Notes: generated by a model not told the origin, from the sequence alone. DNA of 9,610 nucleotides from Pseudomonadota bacterium (GCA_027625355.1 JAQBWI010000036.1:1-9610), one strand, 5' to 3'; shown: positions 1-7,555, numbered from the stretch's first letter. Program-made: numbers and translations.

Positions 1-5
1 TCTTT

Positions 6-857
6 ATGAATAAAAATTTACTTGGGATACTTTTGATGACGCTGGGAATGTTCAGCCTCAGTATTAATGATATTATTTATAAAAATTTAACGATGAACTT
101 CCCTGTGTGGGAAGCGGTTTTTTTTAGAGCATTCAGTGGGTCAATTATTTCTTTATATCTAGTTTATCACTCAGGAATTAATTCTATAAAAACAAAAAAA
201 CCAGTTAGGCATTTTGTAAGAGCTTTTTCTGCTGTTGGATGTGTTGTTCTTTATATCTTTGGGATAAAATATTTACTACTATCAGAAAATATAGCTATTG
301 CTCATAGCGCCCCAATCATTGCTGCTTTATTAGCCGTTCCCATTCTAGGTGAAAAAATTGGCATACATAGAATACTTGCCATTATAATTGGCTTTGTTGG
401 TGTTTTGGTTATTATTAAACCTGGAACAGATTTATTTCAGCTTAAATCCTTATTGCCTATTGGTTCAGCTTTGTTTATGGCATCAGTTTATCTTACTACT
501 AGATCACTAATGAATACTGAGTCTAGCACCTCGATAGTTTTTTATTATTCGTTTGCATTGCTCTTTACTTCTTTAATATTTTTTCCTTCTGATTTTATTA
601 TTCCTGATACTTTTAATTTAATTCTTGCGCTAAGCCTTGGCATTATGGGCTCCATGGGTCATTTTTTTATGTCTCAAGCTGCTCGACATGCTGATGTGGC
701 TGTAACATCTCCTTTTGAGTACTCTTCTTTTATATTTGTCGGCTTAATGGGATATTTTTTCTTTTATGAAATACCCAGTAATTCAGTGATAATAGGTGGT
801 GTTTTAATTATTATAAGTGGAGTGTATGTAGCATATAGAGAGAGAAAAGTTTCATAA
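6..857 (+). CDS. EamA/DMT-family transporter
   Basis: This is a 283-residue, very hydrophobic inner-membrane protein with about ten predicted helices (by eye near residues 4-24, 34-52, 68-86, 92-114, 119-138, 147-164, 175-195, 203-222, 232-252 and 258-277). It has the two-fold repeat of the drug/metabolite transporter superfamily: EamA repeat 1 at about 5-138 and repeat 2 at about 148-278. The conserved end of repeat 1 is visible as PILGEKI followed by a glycine-rich helix ending in IIKPG. Length is normal for the family. Members export or import small metabolites such as amino acids, and substrate cannot be read from sequence. Only five bases precede the ATG, so a ribosome site cannot be judged. 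It lies upstream of the betaine-type transporter on the same strand but is separated by 111 bp with a plausible promoter, so it is probably not in that operon. Confidence 0.88.
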   Translation: MNKNLLGILLMTLGMFSLSINDIIYKNLTMNFPVWEAVFFRAFSGSIISLYLVYHSGINSIKTKKPVRHFVRAFSAVGCVVLYIFGIKYLLLSENIAIAHSAPIIAALLAVPILGEKIGIHRILAIIIGFVGVLVIIKPGTDLFQLKSLLPIGSALFMASVYLTTRSLMNTESSTSIVFYYSFALLFTSLIFFPSDFIIPDTFNLILALSLGIMGSMGHFFMSQAARHADVAVTSPFEYSSFIFVGLMGYFFFYEIPSNSVIIGGVLIIISGVYVAYRERKVS

Positions 858-914
858 TATAAATATTTTTTCTGAAATTATTTTTTAAATCTGTCATATT
901 TTTCCAAAAACAGG

Positions 915-960
915 TTGTTTGAAATTAAATAAGAGTTATAAATTTTATATAAATTAGGAG
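915..960 (+). promoter_or_regulatory. Putative sigma-70 promoter and Shine-Dalgarno site of the transporter operon
   Basis: TTGTTT at 915-920 and TATAAA at 937-942 are separated by 16 bases, a good sigma-70-like pair. An AGGAG Shine-Dalgarno sequence (956-960) sits eight bases before the binding-protein ATG at 969. It is the clearest ribosome site I noticed in the window and fits a highly expressed periplasmic binding protein. The promoter call is by eye, and AT-rich DNA yields many chance -10 boxes. The Shine-Dalgarno is firmer. Confidence 0.5.
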
Positions 961-968
961 TAAAGAAT

Positions 969-1991
969 ATGAAATTTATTAAAAAATCATTTCTAGTTCT
1001 ATCTCTTTTGTTCGCTTTCTCCCTTGGTTCTTTTAGTGCAAATGCTTGTACTGTAAAAGTTGGAGACTTCGACTGGGATAGTGCTAATATTCATACAGCA
1101 ATTAGTGGTTTCATTATGGAACACGGCTATGATTGTAACGTTGAAGTTACAAAAGGAAGTACTAATCCGATTTTAGCAGCAGTTATCGACAATCAGTTGG
1201 ATATTATTTTTGAGCATTGGGCAGATAATAATGTCGACACTATTAAGCCAGAAATTGCATCTGGTAATTTGATGGATTTGGGAGTGAACACACCAGCTTC
1301 TGTTCAGGCTTTTTTTATTGATAGAGCAACATCAGATAAATATGGAATTACATCAGTTGAAGACTTAAAAAAACCTGGAATATGGGAAGTATTTAAGGAC
1401 CCGGAAGACCCATCAAAAGGCAGGCTTTCAAGTTGTATTTCTGGATGGACTTGTTACTCGATAAATCAAGTTAAACTTGAAGAATATGGACTTGGAGATC
1501 TATACACAAATTTTGATCCAGGTTCTACAGGAGCACTAGATGCAACAATTGCTGCTGCATTTGCAAAAGGTCAACCAATTTTGACTTATTATTGGACCCC
1601 TACAAGTTTAATGGGAAAAGCTGACATTGATATGGTTCGTTTAACTGAGCCTACTTATGACAAACAGTGCTGGGATGATATGATGGCTGTAGTTAATAAA
1701 ATTAAAGCAGATGGTTTGGAAGCATATACTCCTTCATGCGCATGCGAATATAAAGATATGGCATTAACAAAATTGGCTACTGTTAAATTTGCTGAGTCAA
1801 ATCCTGAAATTATTGATTTTGCAAAAAAATATACTCTCTCAACAGATAAAGTTAATGAAATGCTTGCTTTTTATGTTGATGAGTCTGGTGGAGATATGGA
1901 GCTTACAGCTATGCATTATCTTGAAAATAACTCTGAGTGGGAAGCTTGGGTCCCATCTGAGATTGCTGACAAGGTAAAGGCAGCATTATAA
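969..1991 (+). CDS. proX: Glycine betaine/choline-type ABC transporter substrate-binding protein
   Basis: This is the periplasmic binding protein of a quaternary-amine ABC importer (OpuAC/ProX family), 340 residues. Residues 1-26 form a Sec signal peptide: KK near the start, a hydrophobic core, and an ANA cleavage site just before Cys27. There is no clear lipobox, so the protein is probably soluble. The mature part carries family features: a GDFDWDSA segment near 32-39, FEHW at 81-84, SGW at 158-160, and YYWTPT at 207-212. Trp36, Trp84, Trp160 and Tyr208/Trp209 are candidates for the aromatic cage that holds the trimethylammonium group. Seven cysteines (27, 56, 156, 162, 234, 257, 259) suggest periplasmic disulfides. 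The permease and ATPase genes follow directly. The substrate (betaine, proline betaine, choline or carnitine) cannot be fixed from sequence; the BetA-like and carnitine dehydrogenase neighbours favour choline or carnitine, by inference. Confidence 0.9.
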   Translation: MKFIKKSFLVLSLLFAFSLGSFSANACTVKVGDFDWDSANIHTAISGFIMEHGYDCNVEVTKGSTNPILAAVIDNQLDIIFEHWADNNVDTIKPEIASGNLMDLGVNTPASVQAFFIDRATSDKYGITSVEDLKKPGIWEVFKDPEDPSKGRLSSCISGWTCYSINQVKLEEYGLGDLYTNFDPGSTGALDATIAAAFAKGQPILTYYWTPTSLMGKADIDMVRLTEPTYDKQCWDDMMAVVNKIKADGLEAYTPSCACEYKDMALTKLATVKFAESNPEIIDFAKKYTLSTDKVNEMLAFYVDESGGDMELTAMHYLENNSEWEAWVPSEIADKVKAAL

Positions 1992-1997
1992 AATTTT

Positions 1998-2023
1998 TTG
2001 CCAGGGCGTACTTGCCCTGGCAA
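1998..2023 (+). repeat. Perfect GC-rich hairpin between proX and proW
   Basis: TTGCCAGGGC (1998-2007) and GCCCTGGCAA (2014-2023) form a perfect 10-bp stem with a 6-base loop (GTACTT), starting six bases after the proX stop. It stands out as very GC-rich in an AT-rich neighbourhood. No run of T follows on the plus strand, so it is not a classical rho-independent terminator for proX. Six T's precede it (1994-1999), so on the opposite strand it could look terminator-like, but no minus-strand gene ends here. Similar hairpins after binding-protein genes in other ABC operons protect the upstream mRNA from 3' decay and raise binding-protein level over permease. That role is inferred here. Confidence 0.8.
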
Positions 2024-2042
2024 CTAACATTGAGATTTAAAA

Positions 2043-3059
2043 ATGAAAAAAATTCCTCGATCAATATTTTACCTATTATATTTTGCAACTTTTATTGTTT
2101 TATTAATAGTTAGCTATAGTTCTTCAAAAAGAAAACCTGAGAGTCTTGTTGAGTTAATTTCTGATCCTAAATGGCTTGTTGATTGGCCTAGGTGGCTAGA
2201 TACTCCTTTTAAGGATTGGATTAATACGGGTTGGAAAGGTTTTATTGAAGACTATGGTCTTATATTTGATGCAATTGGGTATGGCTTGTTGAGAGGTTAC
2301 ACAACTCTTAAAACAATTATAGTTCAAGCTCCTTGGCCTATTGTAATCATAGGAGTTGTTGCAATTACATATTTTACAAGTGGTAGAAAAGTTGGAACAA
2401 CAGTATTTGTAGGTTTTTGTACTTTTTTTATTGGTTTTTTAAACCCAAGATTTTGGGACAAAGCTATTGAAACTACTACAATGGTTGTACTTGGAATTGT
2501 TCTTTGTATTATAATTGGTATTCCGGTTGGTATTGCTATGGCGAGGAGTGAGAGAGTCAGAAATGCAATCCTGCCAGTTTTAGATTTAATGCAAGTAATT
2601 CCTGCGTTTTGCTATTTAATACCCGGTATTATTCTTTTTGGCTTAGGTGCTATACCCGCTATTATATCTATTATTGTTTACGCCGCCCCACCACTCATAA
2701 GACTTACAGATTTAGGTATAAGATTAGTTGATAATGAAATTATTGAGGCAGCTGAGTCTTTTGGTGCAAATAAAAAACAAAAATTATGGGGAGTACAAAT
2801 GCCTCTAGCCTTACCTAATATTATGCAAGGTATCAATCAATGCACAATGATGGCTCTCGCTATGGTTGTTATCGCATCGATGATTGGGACAAGAGGTTTG
2901 GGTGATGAGGTCTTACTAGGTTTGCAGCAGTTAAATGTTGGCGCTGCACTTGAGGCAGGTTTAGCAATTGTTCTTTTAGCAATAGTTCTTGATAGGATGA
3001 CACAAGCATATGGTGATAAGATTCAAGAGAGAACAAAACCACAAAAAAAGAAAAAATAA
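2043..3059 (+). CDS. proW: Glycine betaine/choline-type ABC transporter permease
   Basis: This is an inner-membrane permease of the ProW/OpuAB type, 338 residues. The first transmembrane helix is at about 9-24. A long hydrophilic segment with several tryptophans (about 28-85) follows, then further helices from about 95 on, with the BPD_transp_1 domain at about 140-325. The cytoplasmic EAA loop that docks on the ATPase is clear: EAAESFGA at about 236-243, then a Gly and LPNIMQGI. The C-terminus is a lysine-rich tail (KPQKKKK). ProW of E. coli also has an extended N-terminal region before the core domain. The gene begins 51 bp after proX, beyond the hairpin, with no strong Shine-Dalgarno (only a weak GAG at 2032-2034), which fits lower expression than the binding protein. 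It ends two bases before the ATPase start. Confidence 0.9.
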   Translation: MKKIPRSIFYLLYFATFIVLLIVSYSSSKRKPESLVELISDPKWLVDWPRWLDTPFKDWINTGWKGFIEDYGLIFDAIGYGLLRGYTTLKTIIVQAPWPIVIIGVVAITYFTSGRKVGTTVFVGFCTFFIGFLNPRFWDKAIETTTMVVLGIVLCIIIGIPVGIAMARSERVRNAILPVLDLMQVIPAFCYLIPGIILFGLGAIPAIISIIVYAAPPLIRLTDLGIRLVDNEIIEAAESFGANKKQKLWGVQMPLALPNIMQGINQCTMMALAMVVIASMIGTRGLGDEVLLGLQQLNVGAALEAGLAIVLLAIVLDRMTQAYGDKIQERTKPQKKKK

Positions 3060-3061
3060 AC

Positions 3062-4096
3062 ATGTCAAAGATTGAAGTTAAAAACGTATTTAAGATATTT
3101 GGTACTAATCCAGATTCAGTCTTGCCGATGGTCAAAGGAGGAGCTTCAAAAGAAGAAGTTTTAGAAAAAACTGGGCATACAGTTGGCTTAGATAATGTCT
3201 CCTTATCTATAGAAGAAGGAGAGACTTTTGTTTGTATGGGTTTATCAGGATCAGGCAAATCAACTTTAATAAGACATTTAAATAGACTTATTGATCCAAC
3301 GGACGGAGATATTATTGTTGATGGTACAAATGTCATGGAATTAAATGAAAAACAGTTAATAGAATTTAGAAAACATGAAATGAGTATGGTTTTTCAACGA
3401 TTTGGTCTCTTTCCTCATAAAACAGTTTTAGAAAATGTTGGTTACGGTTTAGAGATCCAAGGAAAAGATCCAGAAGAAAGAAGAGAACTTTCAATGATAC
3501 AAGTCGAGTCAGTGGGCTTACAAGGTTTTGAGGATCAATATCCAAATCAACTTTCTGGAGGAATGCAGCAAAGAGTTGGATTGGCAAGAGCTTTAGCCAC
3601 AAACCCACAAATTCTTTTGATGGATGAAGCGTTCAGCGCTTTAGATCCATTAATAAGAAGTGATATGCAAAGTCAACTTATTGAATTACAGGCAAAATTA
3701 AAAAAAACGATTGTTTTCATAACGCATGATTTAGATGAGTCTCTTAGATTAGGAGATCATATTGGTATTTTAAATGGTGGGAGATTAGTTCAAACTGGCA
3801 CGCCAGAAGAAATTATCATGAGTCCTGCTGATGATTATGTTGAGGCTTTTGTTAAAGATGTAAACAGGGCAAAAGTACTTAAAGCTAAAACTGTGATGAT
3901 TAAAGCAAATGAATTTAATTCAAAAGATCTAAAATTGGCAGATGTGTTCAAAGTTGATGAAAGCTCTTATATTGAGCAGTTTTTACCCAAAGTTCTATCA
4001 GATAGATGCACTATAATGGTTGTAGATAAAATGGGAGATACAAAAGGATATATTACTGAAAAAGAACTTGCCATTTCTCTTAGTAAAGATGGTTAA
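3062..4096 (+). CDS. proV: Glycine betaine/choline-type ABC transporter ATP-binding protein
   Basis: This is the cytoplasmic ATPase that powers the importer (ProV/OpuAA family), 344 residues. The full nucleotide-binding set is present: Walker A GLSGSGKST at 60-68, Q-loop Gln112 in VFQRFGLFPH, signature LSGGMQQR at 164-171, Walker B ILLMDEA at 184-190, and the switch His222 in FITHDLDE. The N-terminal stretch before Walker A (about 15-45, with KGGASKEEVLEKTG) is the insert typical of ProV rather than of general ABC ATPases. The C-terminal part after about residue 270 is short. E. coli ProV has 400 residues with two CBS repeats that sense ionic strength, whereas here there is room for only one degenerate CBS-like unit (about 275-344). 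The start lies two bases after the proW stop, indicating translational coupling. Confidence 0.92.
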   Translation: MSKIEVKNVFKIFGTNPDSVLPMVKGGASKEEVLEKTGHTVGLDNVSLSIEEGETFVCMGLSGSGKSTLIRHLNRLIDPTDGDIIVDGTNVMELNEKQLIEFRKHEMSMVFQRFGLFPHKTVLENVGYGLEIQGKDPEERRELSMIQVESVGLQGFEDQYPNQLSGGMQQRVGLARALATNPQILLMDEAFSALDPLIRSDMQSQLIELQAKLKKTIVFITHDLDESLRLGDHIGILNGGRLVQTGTPEEIIMSPADDYVEAFVKDVNRAKVLKAKTVMIKANEFNSKDLKLADVFKVDESSYIEQFLPKVLSDRCTIMVVDKMGDTKGYITEKELAISLSKDG

Positions 4097-4123
4097 AATT
4101 TAAAATAATATTTTTTTAAATTG

Positions 4124-4900
4124 ATGATTTTAAAAAATAAAAAATTTATAATTTCGGCTGCTGGAGATGGTATTGGCTTTACAATTTCAAAACTGATAGT
4201 TCAAAATGGTGGTAAGGTTTATTTAACGGATATAGATCAACAAAAAATAAATAAGATAAAGCATAATAATAAATTCAAAAATAAAATTTTTGCAAATCAA
4301 CTTGATGCAAATAATTACAATCAAGTTAGAAAATATTTTTTATCTCTTTCACATTTAAAAAAAATTGATGGTTTGATTAATAATGTAGGTATTGCAGGCC
4401 CCACTAAGTATATTGAAAAAATTACTAATGAAGAATGGCAAAATACTATTGAGACAAATCTCAACAGTCATTTCTTTTTTACAAAATTTGCTATTCCATT
4501 CTTAAAGAGAAATAAATCTGGCTCTATTATTAATTTGTCATCAACAGCAGGTTTGTTTGGTTTTCCTCAAAGAACCCCTTATGCCGCAAGTAAGTGGGCT
4601 ATTATTGGATTAACAAAAAGTTTAGCAATTGAATTGGGTAAATATAAGATTAGAGTAAATGCTATCTGTCCTGGTTCAGTAGAGGGAGATAGAATGAAGA
4701 GGGTTATAAACGCTAAAGCAAAATTACTAAAAGTTAGCCCTAAAAAACTACAAAAAGAATTTGAATCGATGACTTCAATTAGATCTTTTGTTAGTAAAGA
4801 AGATATAGCTTCAATGGCTGTCTATCTTTTAAGTAATAATTCTATCAATATTTCAGGTCAGGCTATAGCTGTAGATGGTCATACTGAAAGAATGGTTTAG
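4124..4900 (+). CDS. Short-chain dehydrogenase/reductase (SDR), substrate unknown
   Basis: This is a classical SDR of 258 residues, probably NAD(H)-dependent. The cofactor loop is SAAGDGIG (11-18), where alanine takes the place of the first glycine of TGxxxGxG, a variant also seen in some hydroxybutyrate dehydrogenase-like SDRs. Asp36 at the end of strand 2 (YLTDID) points to NAD rather than NADP. NNVG is at 86-89, and the catalytic set is Asn112, Ser140, Tyr153 and Lys157 (YAASK), with ICPGSVEGDR at 181-190. A TTG codon lies directly before the ATG at 4124; I prefer the ATG. No Shine-Dalgarno is visible. It follows the ATPase gene by 27 bp, and its TAG stop shares one base with the GTG start of the BetA-like gene, so the two are co-translated. 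A role in handling a betaine, carnitine or hydroxy-acid derivative is possible but unproven. Confidence 0.88.
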   Translation: MILKNKKFIISAAGDGIGFTISKLIVQNGGKVYLTDIDQQKINKIKHNNKFKNKIFANQLDANNYNQVRKYFLSLSHLKKIDGLINNVGIAGPTKYIEKITNEEWQNTIETNLNSHFFFTKFAIPFLKRNKSGSIINLSSTAGLFGFPQRTPYAASKWAIIGLTKSLAIELGKYKIRVNAICPGSVEGDRMKRVINAKAKLLKVSPKKLQKEFESMTSIRSFVSKEDIASMAVYLLSNNSINISGQAIAVDGHTERMV

Positions 4901-5652
4901 TGAAAAAAACATTTGATTATATAATTATTGGTGCTGGGTCAGCAGGATGTGTTCTTGCAAATAGACTTTCAAAAGATAAAAAAACATCTGTTTGCTTGCT
5001 TGAATCAGGACCTAAAAGTAATACGTGGAAAGTAGATATGCCTAGTGCTTTGCTATACACTATGCATGATCCTAAATATAATTGGAAGTATTATTCTGAG
5101 CCAGAACCTTATTTGAACAATAGAAGAATTTTTTGTCCAAGAGGTAAAATGATTGGAGGTTGTTCTTCCCATAATGGTATGGTTTTTGTAAGAGGCAACC
5201 CATTAGATTTTGAAAGATGGGCATCTTATGATTTGCCCAAATGGGGTTATAAAAATGTTTTACCTTATTTTAAAAAACTTGAAACTTGGTCAGGAGGAGA
5301 GAATTTATATAGAGGTGGTAAAGGACCGCTTAAGGTGAATAGATCAAAAATAGATGAAGCATTTCCTTTATTTAAAGCACTAATTAAAGCAGCCGCGGAA
5401 GCTGGCTATGATACATTTGAAGACTCAAATGGATTTAGGCAAGATGGTTTTGGAACATTTGATGTAACAATTGATAATGGAAAAAGACAAGGTGTATCAA
5501 GAGCTTATCTAAACAAAATTAATGGATACAAAAATCTCTCAATAGAGAACGATACAGATGTATCAAAAATTATTTTTAAAGAAAAAAAAGCTATTGGTGT
5601 AGAGGTAAAAAAAACAATAATTCTGAGATTTATTACTGTAATAAAGAAGTAA
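4900..5652 (+). CDS. betA: Choline dehydrogenase-like GMC oxidoreductase, N-terminal part (frameshifted gene)
   Basis: This is the FAD-binding half of a BetA-like enzyme, which oxidises choline to betaine aldehyde in glycine betaine synthesis. Starting at GTG (4900), it aligns from its first residues with BetA: DYIIIGAGSAG (FAD dinucleotide motif GAGSAG at 11-16), LLES with Glu35 for the ribose, YNWKY, EPEPYLNNRR, and the GMC signature RGKMIGGCSSHNGM near 81-94. Homology runs to about residue 238. The reading frame then goes astray in an A-run (5607-5614), adds 12 unrelated residues and stops at 5652. Re-reading one base there joins it to the next entry, giving one protein of 542 residues, the normal size for the family. 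E. coli BetA has GGSS where this has GGCS. Other GMC alcohol dehydrogenases are possible, but the similarity to BetA along the whole chain is strong. Confidence 0.85.
   Translation: MKKTFDYIIIGAGSAGCVLANRLSKDKKTSVCLLESGPKSNTWKVDMPSALLYTMHDPKYNWKYYSEPEPYLNNRRIFCPRGKMIGGCSSHNGMVFVRGNPLDFERWASYDLPKWGYKNVLPYFKKLETWSGGENLYRGGKGPLKVNRSKIDEAFPLFKALIKAAAEAGYDTFEDSNGFRQDGFGTFDVTIDNGKRQGVSRAYLNKINGYKNLSIENDTDVSKIIFKEKKAIGVEVKKTIILRFITVIKK
5607..5615 (+). other. Frameshift site (A8 run then C) within the betA-like gene
   Basis: Eight A's at 5607-5614 precede a C. In the upstream frame the codons are GTA AAA AAA ACA. Shifting back by one base, or adding a ninth A, gives GTA AAA AAA AAC and continues with homologous sequence (NNNSEIYY, then KEVILSSGS). 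The A AAA AAA arrangement is a known slippery type for -1 ribosomal frameshifting, and A-runs also allow polymerase slippage. A one-base deletion or a sequencing/assembly error in the homopolymer is at least as likely. Confidence 0.85.
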
Positions 5653-6527
5653 TACTTTCATCAGGTTCCATAAATTCTCCAAAAATATTACAATTATCTG
5701 GTATCGGTGATGAAAAATTACTTAATCAAAATGGTATCGATATTATTAATCATTTGCCCGGAGTTGGAAAAAACTTACAAGATCATCTGGAAATTTATAT
5801 TCAGCATAAATCTAAAATCAAAGATACATTATACAACCTATCAACAAATTATTTAACTCAAACTATAGAAGGGATAAAGTGGTTTTTATTAAAAAAAGGA
5901 ATGCTAACATATTCACATCTTGAAGTAGGTGGTTTTGTTAAAACTTCTGAGAAATATAAGCACCCTAATATTCAATTACATTTCTTTCCTTCTTTAGTAA
6001 TTAATCATGGATTAACCAACCCCTCATTTGATGGTTTCCAATTTCACGCTAGTCCTAACCGTCCAAAAAGTAGAGGTTTTGTAGAAATTAAATCAAATAA
6101 TTATTTAGATGATCCAAAAATACAATTTAATTATTTGGAACATGAAGAAGATCTGCAGCAAATGCGGGATAGTGTAAAAATAGCAAATAAAATTTTTAAA
6201 CAAGAAAGTATGAAAAAATATTTAGGAGAACAATTAAGACCAGGATACGATGTTACTGATAATGAGTTAGATGATATAATAAGAAACACAGCTGATACAG
6301 CCTATCATCCATCATGTACAAATAAAATGGGAACCGACTCTATGTCAGTAGTAGATGAGGAAACAAAAGTATATGGGGTAGAAAATTTAAGAGTAATTGA
6401 TTCGTCAATTATGCCAGATATTTTAAGCGGAAACTTGAACGCAGGGACAATTATGATAGCTGAAAAAGCAGCCGATATGATACTGGGAAAAGAAGAAACT
6501 CCTATTGAGGCAGATTATTATAGTTAA
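5613..6527 (+). CDS. betA: Choline dehydrogenase-like GMC oxidoreductase, C-terminal part (frameshifted gene)
   Basis: This is the continuation of the BetA-like enzyme in the -1 frame, 304 residues (239-542 of the reconstructed protein). It has no convincing start codon of its own; a TTG at 5754 falls inside a conserved motif. It opens with the second GMC signature GSINSPKILQLSGIG (about 256-270), then LPGVGKNLQDHLE (about 286-298), as in BetA. The C-terminal substrate domain holds the active-site histidine His470 in YHPSCTNKMG and the SGNLNA segment with Asn512/Asn514, followed by TIMIAEKAADMI. No stop or missing motif is seen, so this half shows no decay. That argues for a recent lesion, an artefact or productive slippage. 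Its TAA stop overlaps the convergent aldo-keto reductase stop by four bases. Confidence 0.83.
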   Translation, partial: NNNSEIYYCNKEVILSSGSINSPKILQLSGIGDEKLLNQNGIDIINHLPGVGKNLQDHLEIYIQHKSKIKDTLYNLSTNYLTQTIEGIKWFLLKKGMLTYSHLEVGGFVKTSEKYKHPNIQLHFFPSLVINHGLTNPSFDGFQFHASPNRPKSRGFVEIKSNNYLDDPKIQFNYLEHEEDLQQMRDSVKIANKIFKQESMKKYLGEQLRPGYDVTDNELDDIIRNTADTAYHPSCTNKMGTDSMSVVDEETKVYGVENLRVIDSSIMPDILSGNLNAGTIMIAEKAADMILGKEETPIEADYYS

Positions 6528-7555
6528 TTTTTACTTGATGCAGACCACAAGTTAATGTGTTCTTCTTTTGCATATTTATCAATTGTTTTTAATTCTTGTT
6601 TAGTAAAGTTTAGATTGTTTAAACTATCAAGACATTCATCTAATTGTTCAAGTGTTCTAGCACCTATTAATGCTGAAGTTACTTCTTTATGTCTTAAAAC
6701 CCATGATAATGCCATTTGGCTAATAGTTTGGTTTCTTTTATCTGCTATTTTTTTTAAATTAACAATTTTAACTTTATAACTTTTTGTTATTAGTTTTGGA
6801 TTTAATGATGAATCTTCATTTGCTCGAGAAATTTTAGGTATTTTGTTAATATATTTTTCTGAGAGCATTCCTTGAGCAAGTGGGGAAAAGGCTATGCAAC
6901 CCATTCCTAGTTTATTTAAAGTTTTTAATAAATCTTTTTCTATCCATCTGTTAATCATTGAGTAAGAGGGTTGGTGAATTAAGCATGTTATGCCTCTCTC
7001 CTTCAAAAGTTTATACATTTTAATTGTTTGTTTTGATGAGTAAGAGGATATGCCTATATAAAGAGCTTTACCCTGATGAACTGCACGATGTAAAGCATCT
7101 GCCATTTCTTCCAAAGGCGTTTTAGGATCAAATCTATGGGAATAAAAAATATCTACATAATCTAAATTCATTCTTTTAAGGCTTTGATCAAGGCTTGCAG
7201 TTATATATTTTTTTGAACCCCATTCTCCATAGGGTCCTGGCCACATGTCATAACCAGCTTTTGATGATATAATTATTTCATCCCTATATTTTTTTAATTC
7301 TTTTGATAAAATTTTTCCAAAATTTGCTTCTGCTGAACCTGGAGGTGGTCCATAATTATTAGCAAGGTCAAAATGTGTTACTCCTCTATCAAAGGCTCTA
7401 AAAATCATTTTTTTTGATTCTGCTTTAATATTTTTGCCACCAAAATTATGCCAAAGGCCAAGAGTAATTTGAGGTAAATCTAAACCACTATTTCCACATC
7501 TCTTAAAGTTTTTATATGAATATCTTTTGGAGCTAGCTGTATAGGTCATTGACAT
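6524..7555 (-). CDS. gpr: Aldo/keto reductase, YghZ/Gpr type (L-glyceraldehyde 3-phosphate reductase-like)
   Basis: This is a cytoplasmic NADPH-dependent aldo-keto reductase of 343 residues. It is close to E. coli YghZ/Gpr (AKR14), which reduces L-glyceraldehyde 3-phosphate and methylglyoxal. Shared blocks include GLWHNFG (33-39), HFDLANNYGPPPGSAE (61-76), KAGYDMWPGPYG (99-110), ASLDQSLKRM, YVDIFYSHR (133-141), LIHQPSY, and ALIGA near the C-terminus. The catalytic tetrad is Asp63, Tyr68, Lys99 and His140. The protein starts with MSM, so ATG at 7555 or two codons inside (7549) are both possible; neither has a clear Shine-Dalgarno. A small ORF (7606-7779) lies upstream on the same strand, 50 bp away, and both may be transcribed from the shared control region before the regulator gene. 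A detoxifying role for reactive aldehydes is inferred from the family. Confidence 0.9.
   Translation of the reverse strand: MSMTYTASSKRYSYKNFKRCGNSGLDLPQITLGLWHNFGGKNIKAESKKMIFRAFDRGVTHFDLANNYGPPPGSAEANFGKILSKELKKYRDEIIISSKAGYDMWPGPYGEWGSKKYITASLDQSLKRMNLDYVDIFYSHRFDPKTPLEEMADALHRAVHQGKALYIGISSYSSKQTIKMYKLLKERGITCLIHQPSYSMINRWIEKDLLKTLNKLGMGCIAFSPLAQGMLSEKYINKIPKISRANEDSSLNPKLITKSYKVKIVNLKKIADKRNQTISQMALSWVLRHKEVTSALIGARTLEQLDECLDSLNNLNFTKQELKTIDKYAKEEHINLWSASSKN

Noticed and set aside
858..968. Riboswitch or structured leader before the binding-protein gene
   Set aside because: I looked for paired helices of a glycine or similar riboswitch. Only a weak CTGT/ACAG pairing is visible, and 111 bp of AT-rich DNA with a promoter and Shine-Dalgarno explains the region.
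1789..1977. A 62-codon plus-strand frame inside proX
   Set aside because: It is an out-of-frame shadow of the binding-protein gene, with no ribosome site or recognisable content. The same applies to frames at 3366-3608 (-) within proV and 6555-6779 (+) within the aldo-keto reductase gene.
1998..2023. Rho-independent terminator after proX
   Set aside because: The stem is strong, but the bases after it on the plus strand (CTAACATTGAG) contain no T-run, and the permease and ATPase genes must be transcribed through it.
2869..3336. A 155-codon open frame on the minus strand across the permease/ATPase junction
   Set aside because: It lies antisense to two well-supported genes with intact motifs, and its translation is low-complexity with no recognisable domain.
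5754..6527. A separate gene starting at TTG 5754
   Set aside because: The TTG is the leucine codon inside the conserved LPGVGKNLQDH motif of GMC enzymes, and homologous sequence continues upstream in the same frame to the A-run near 5613.
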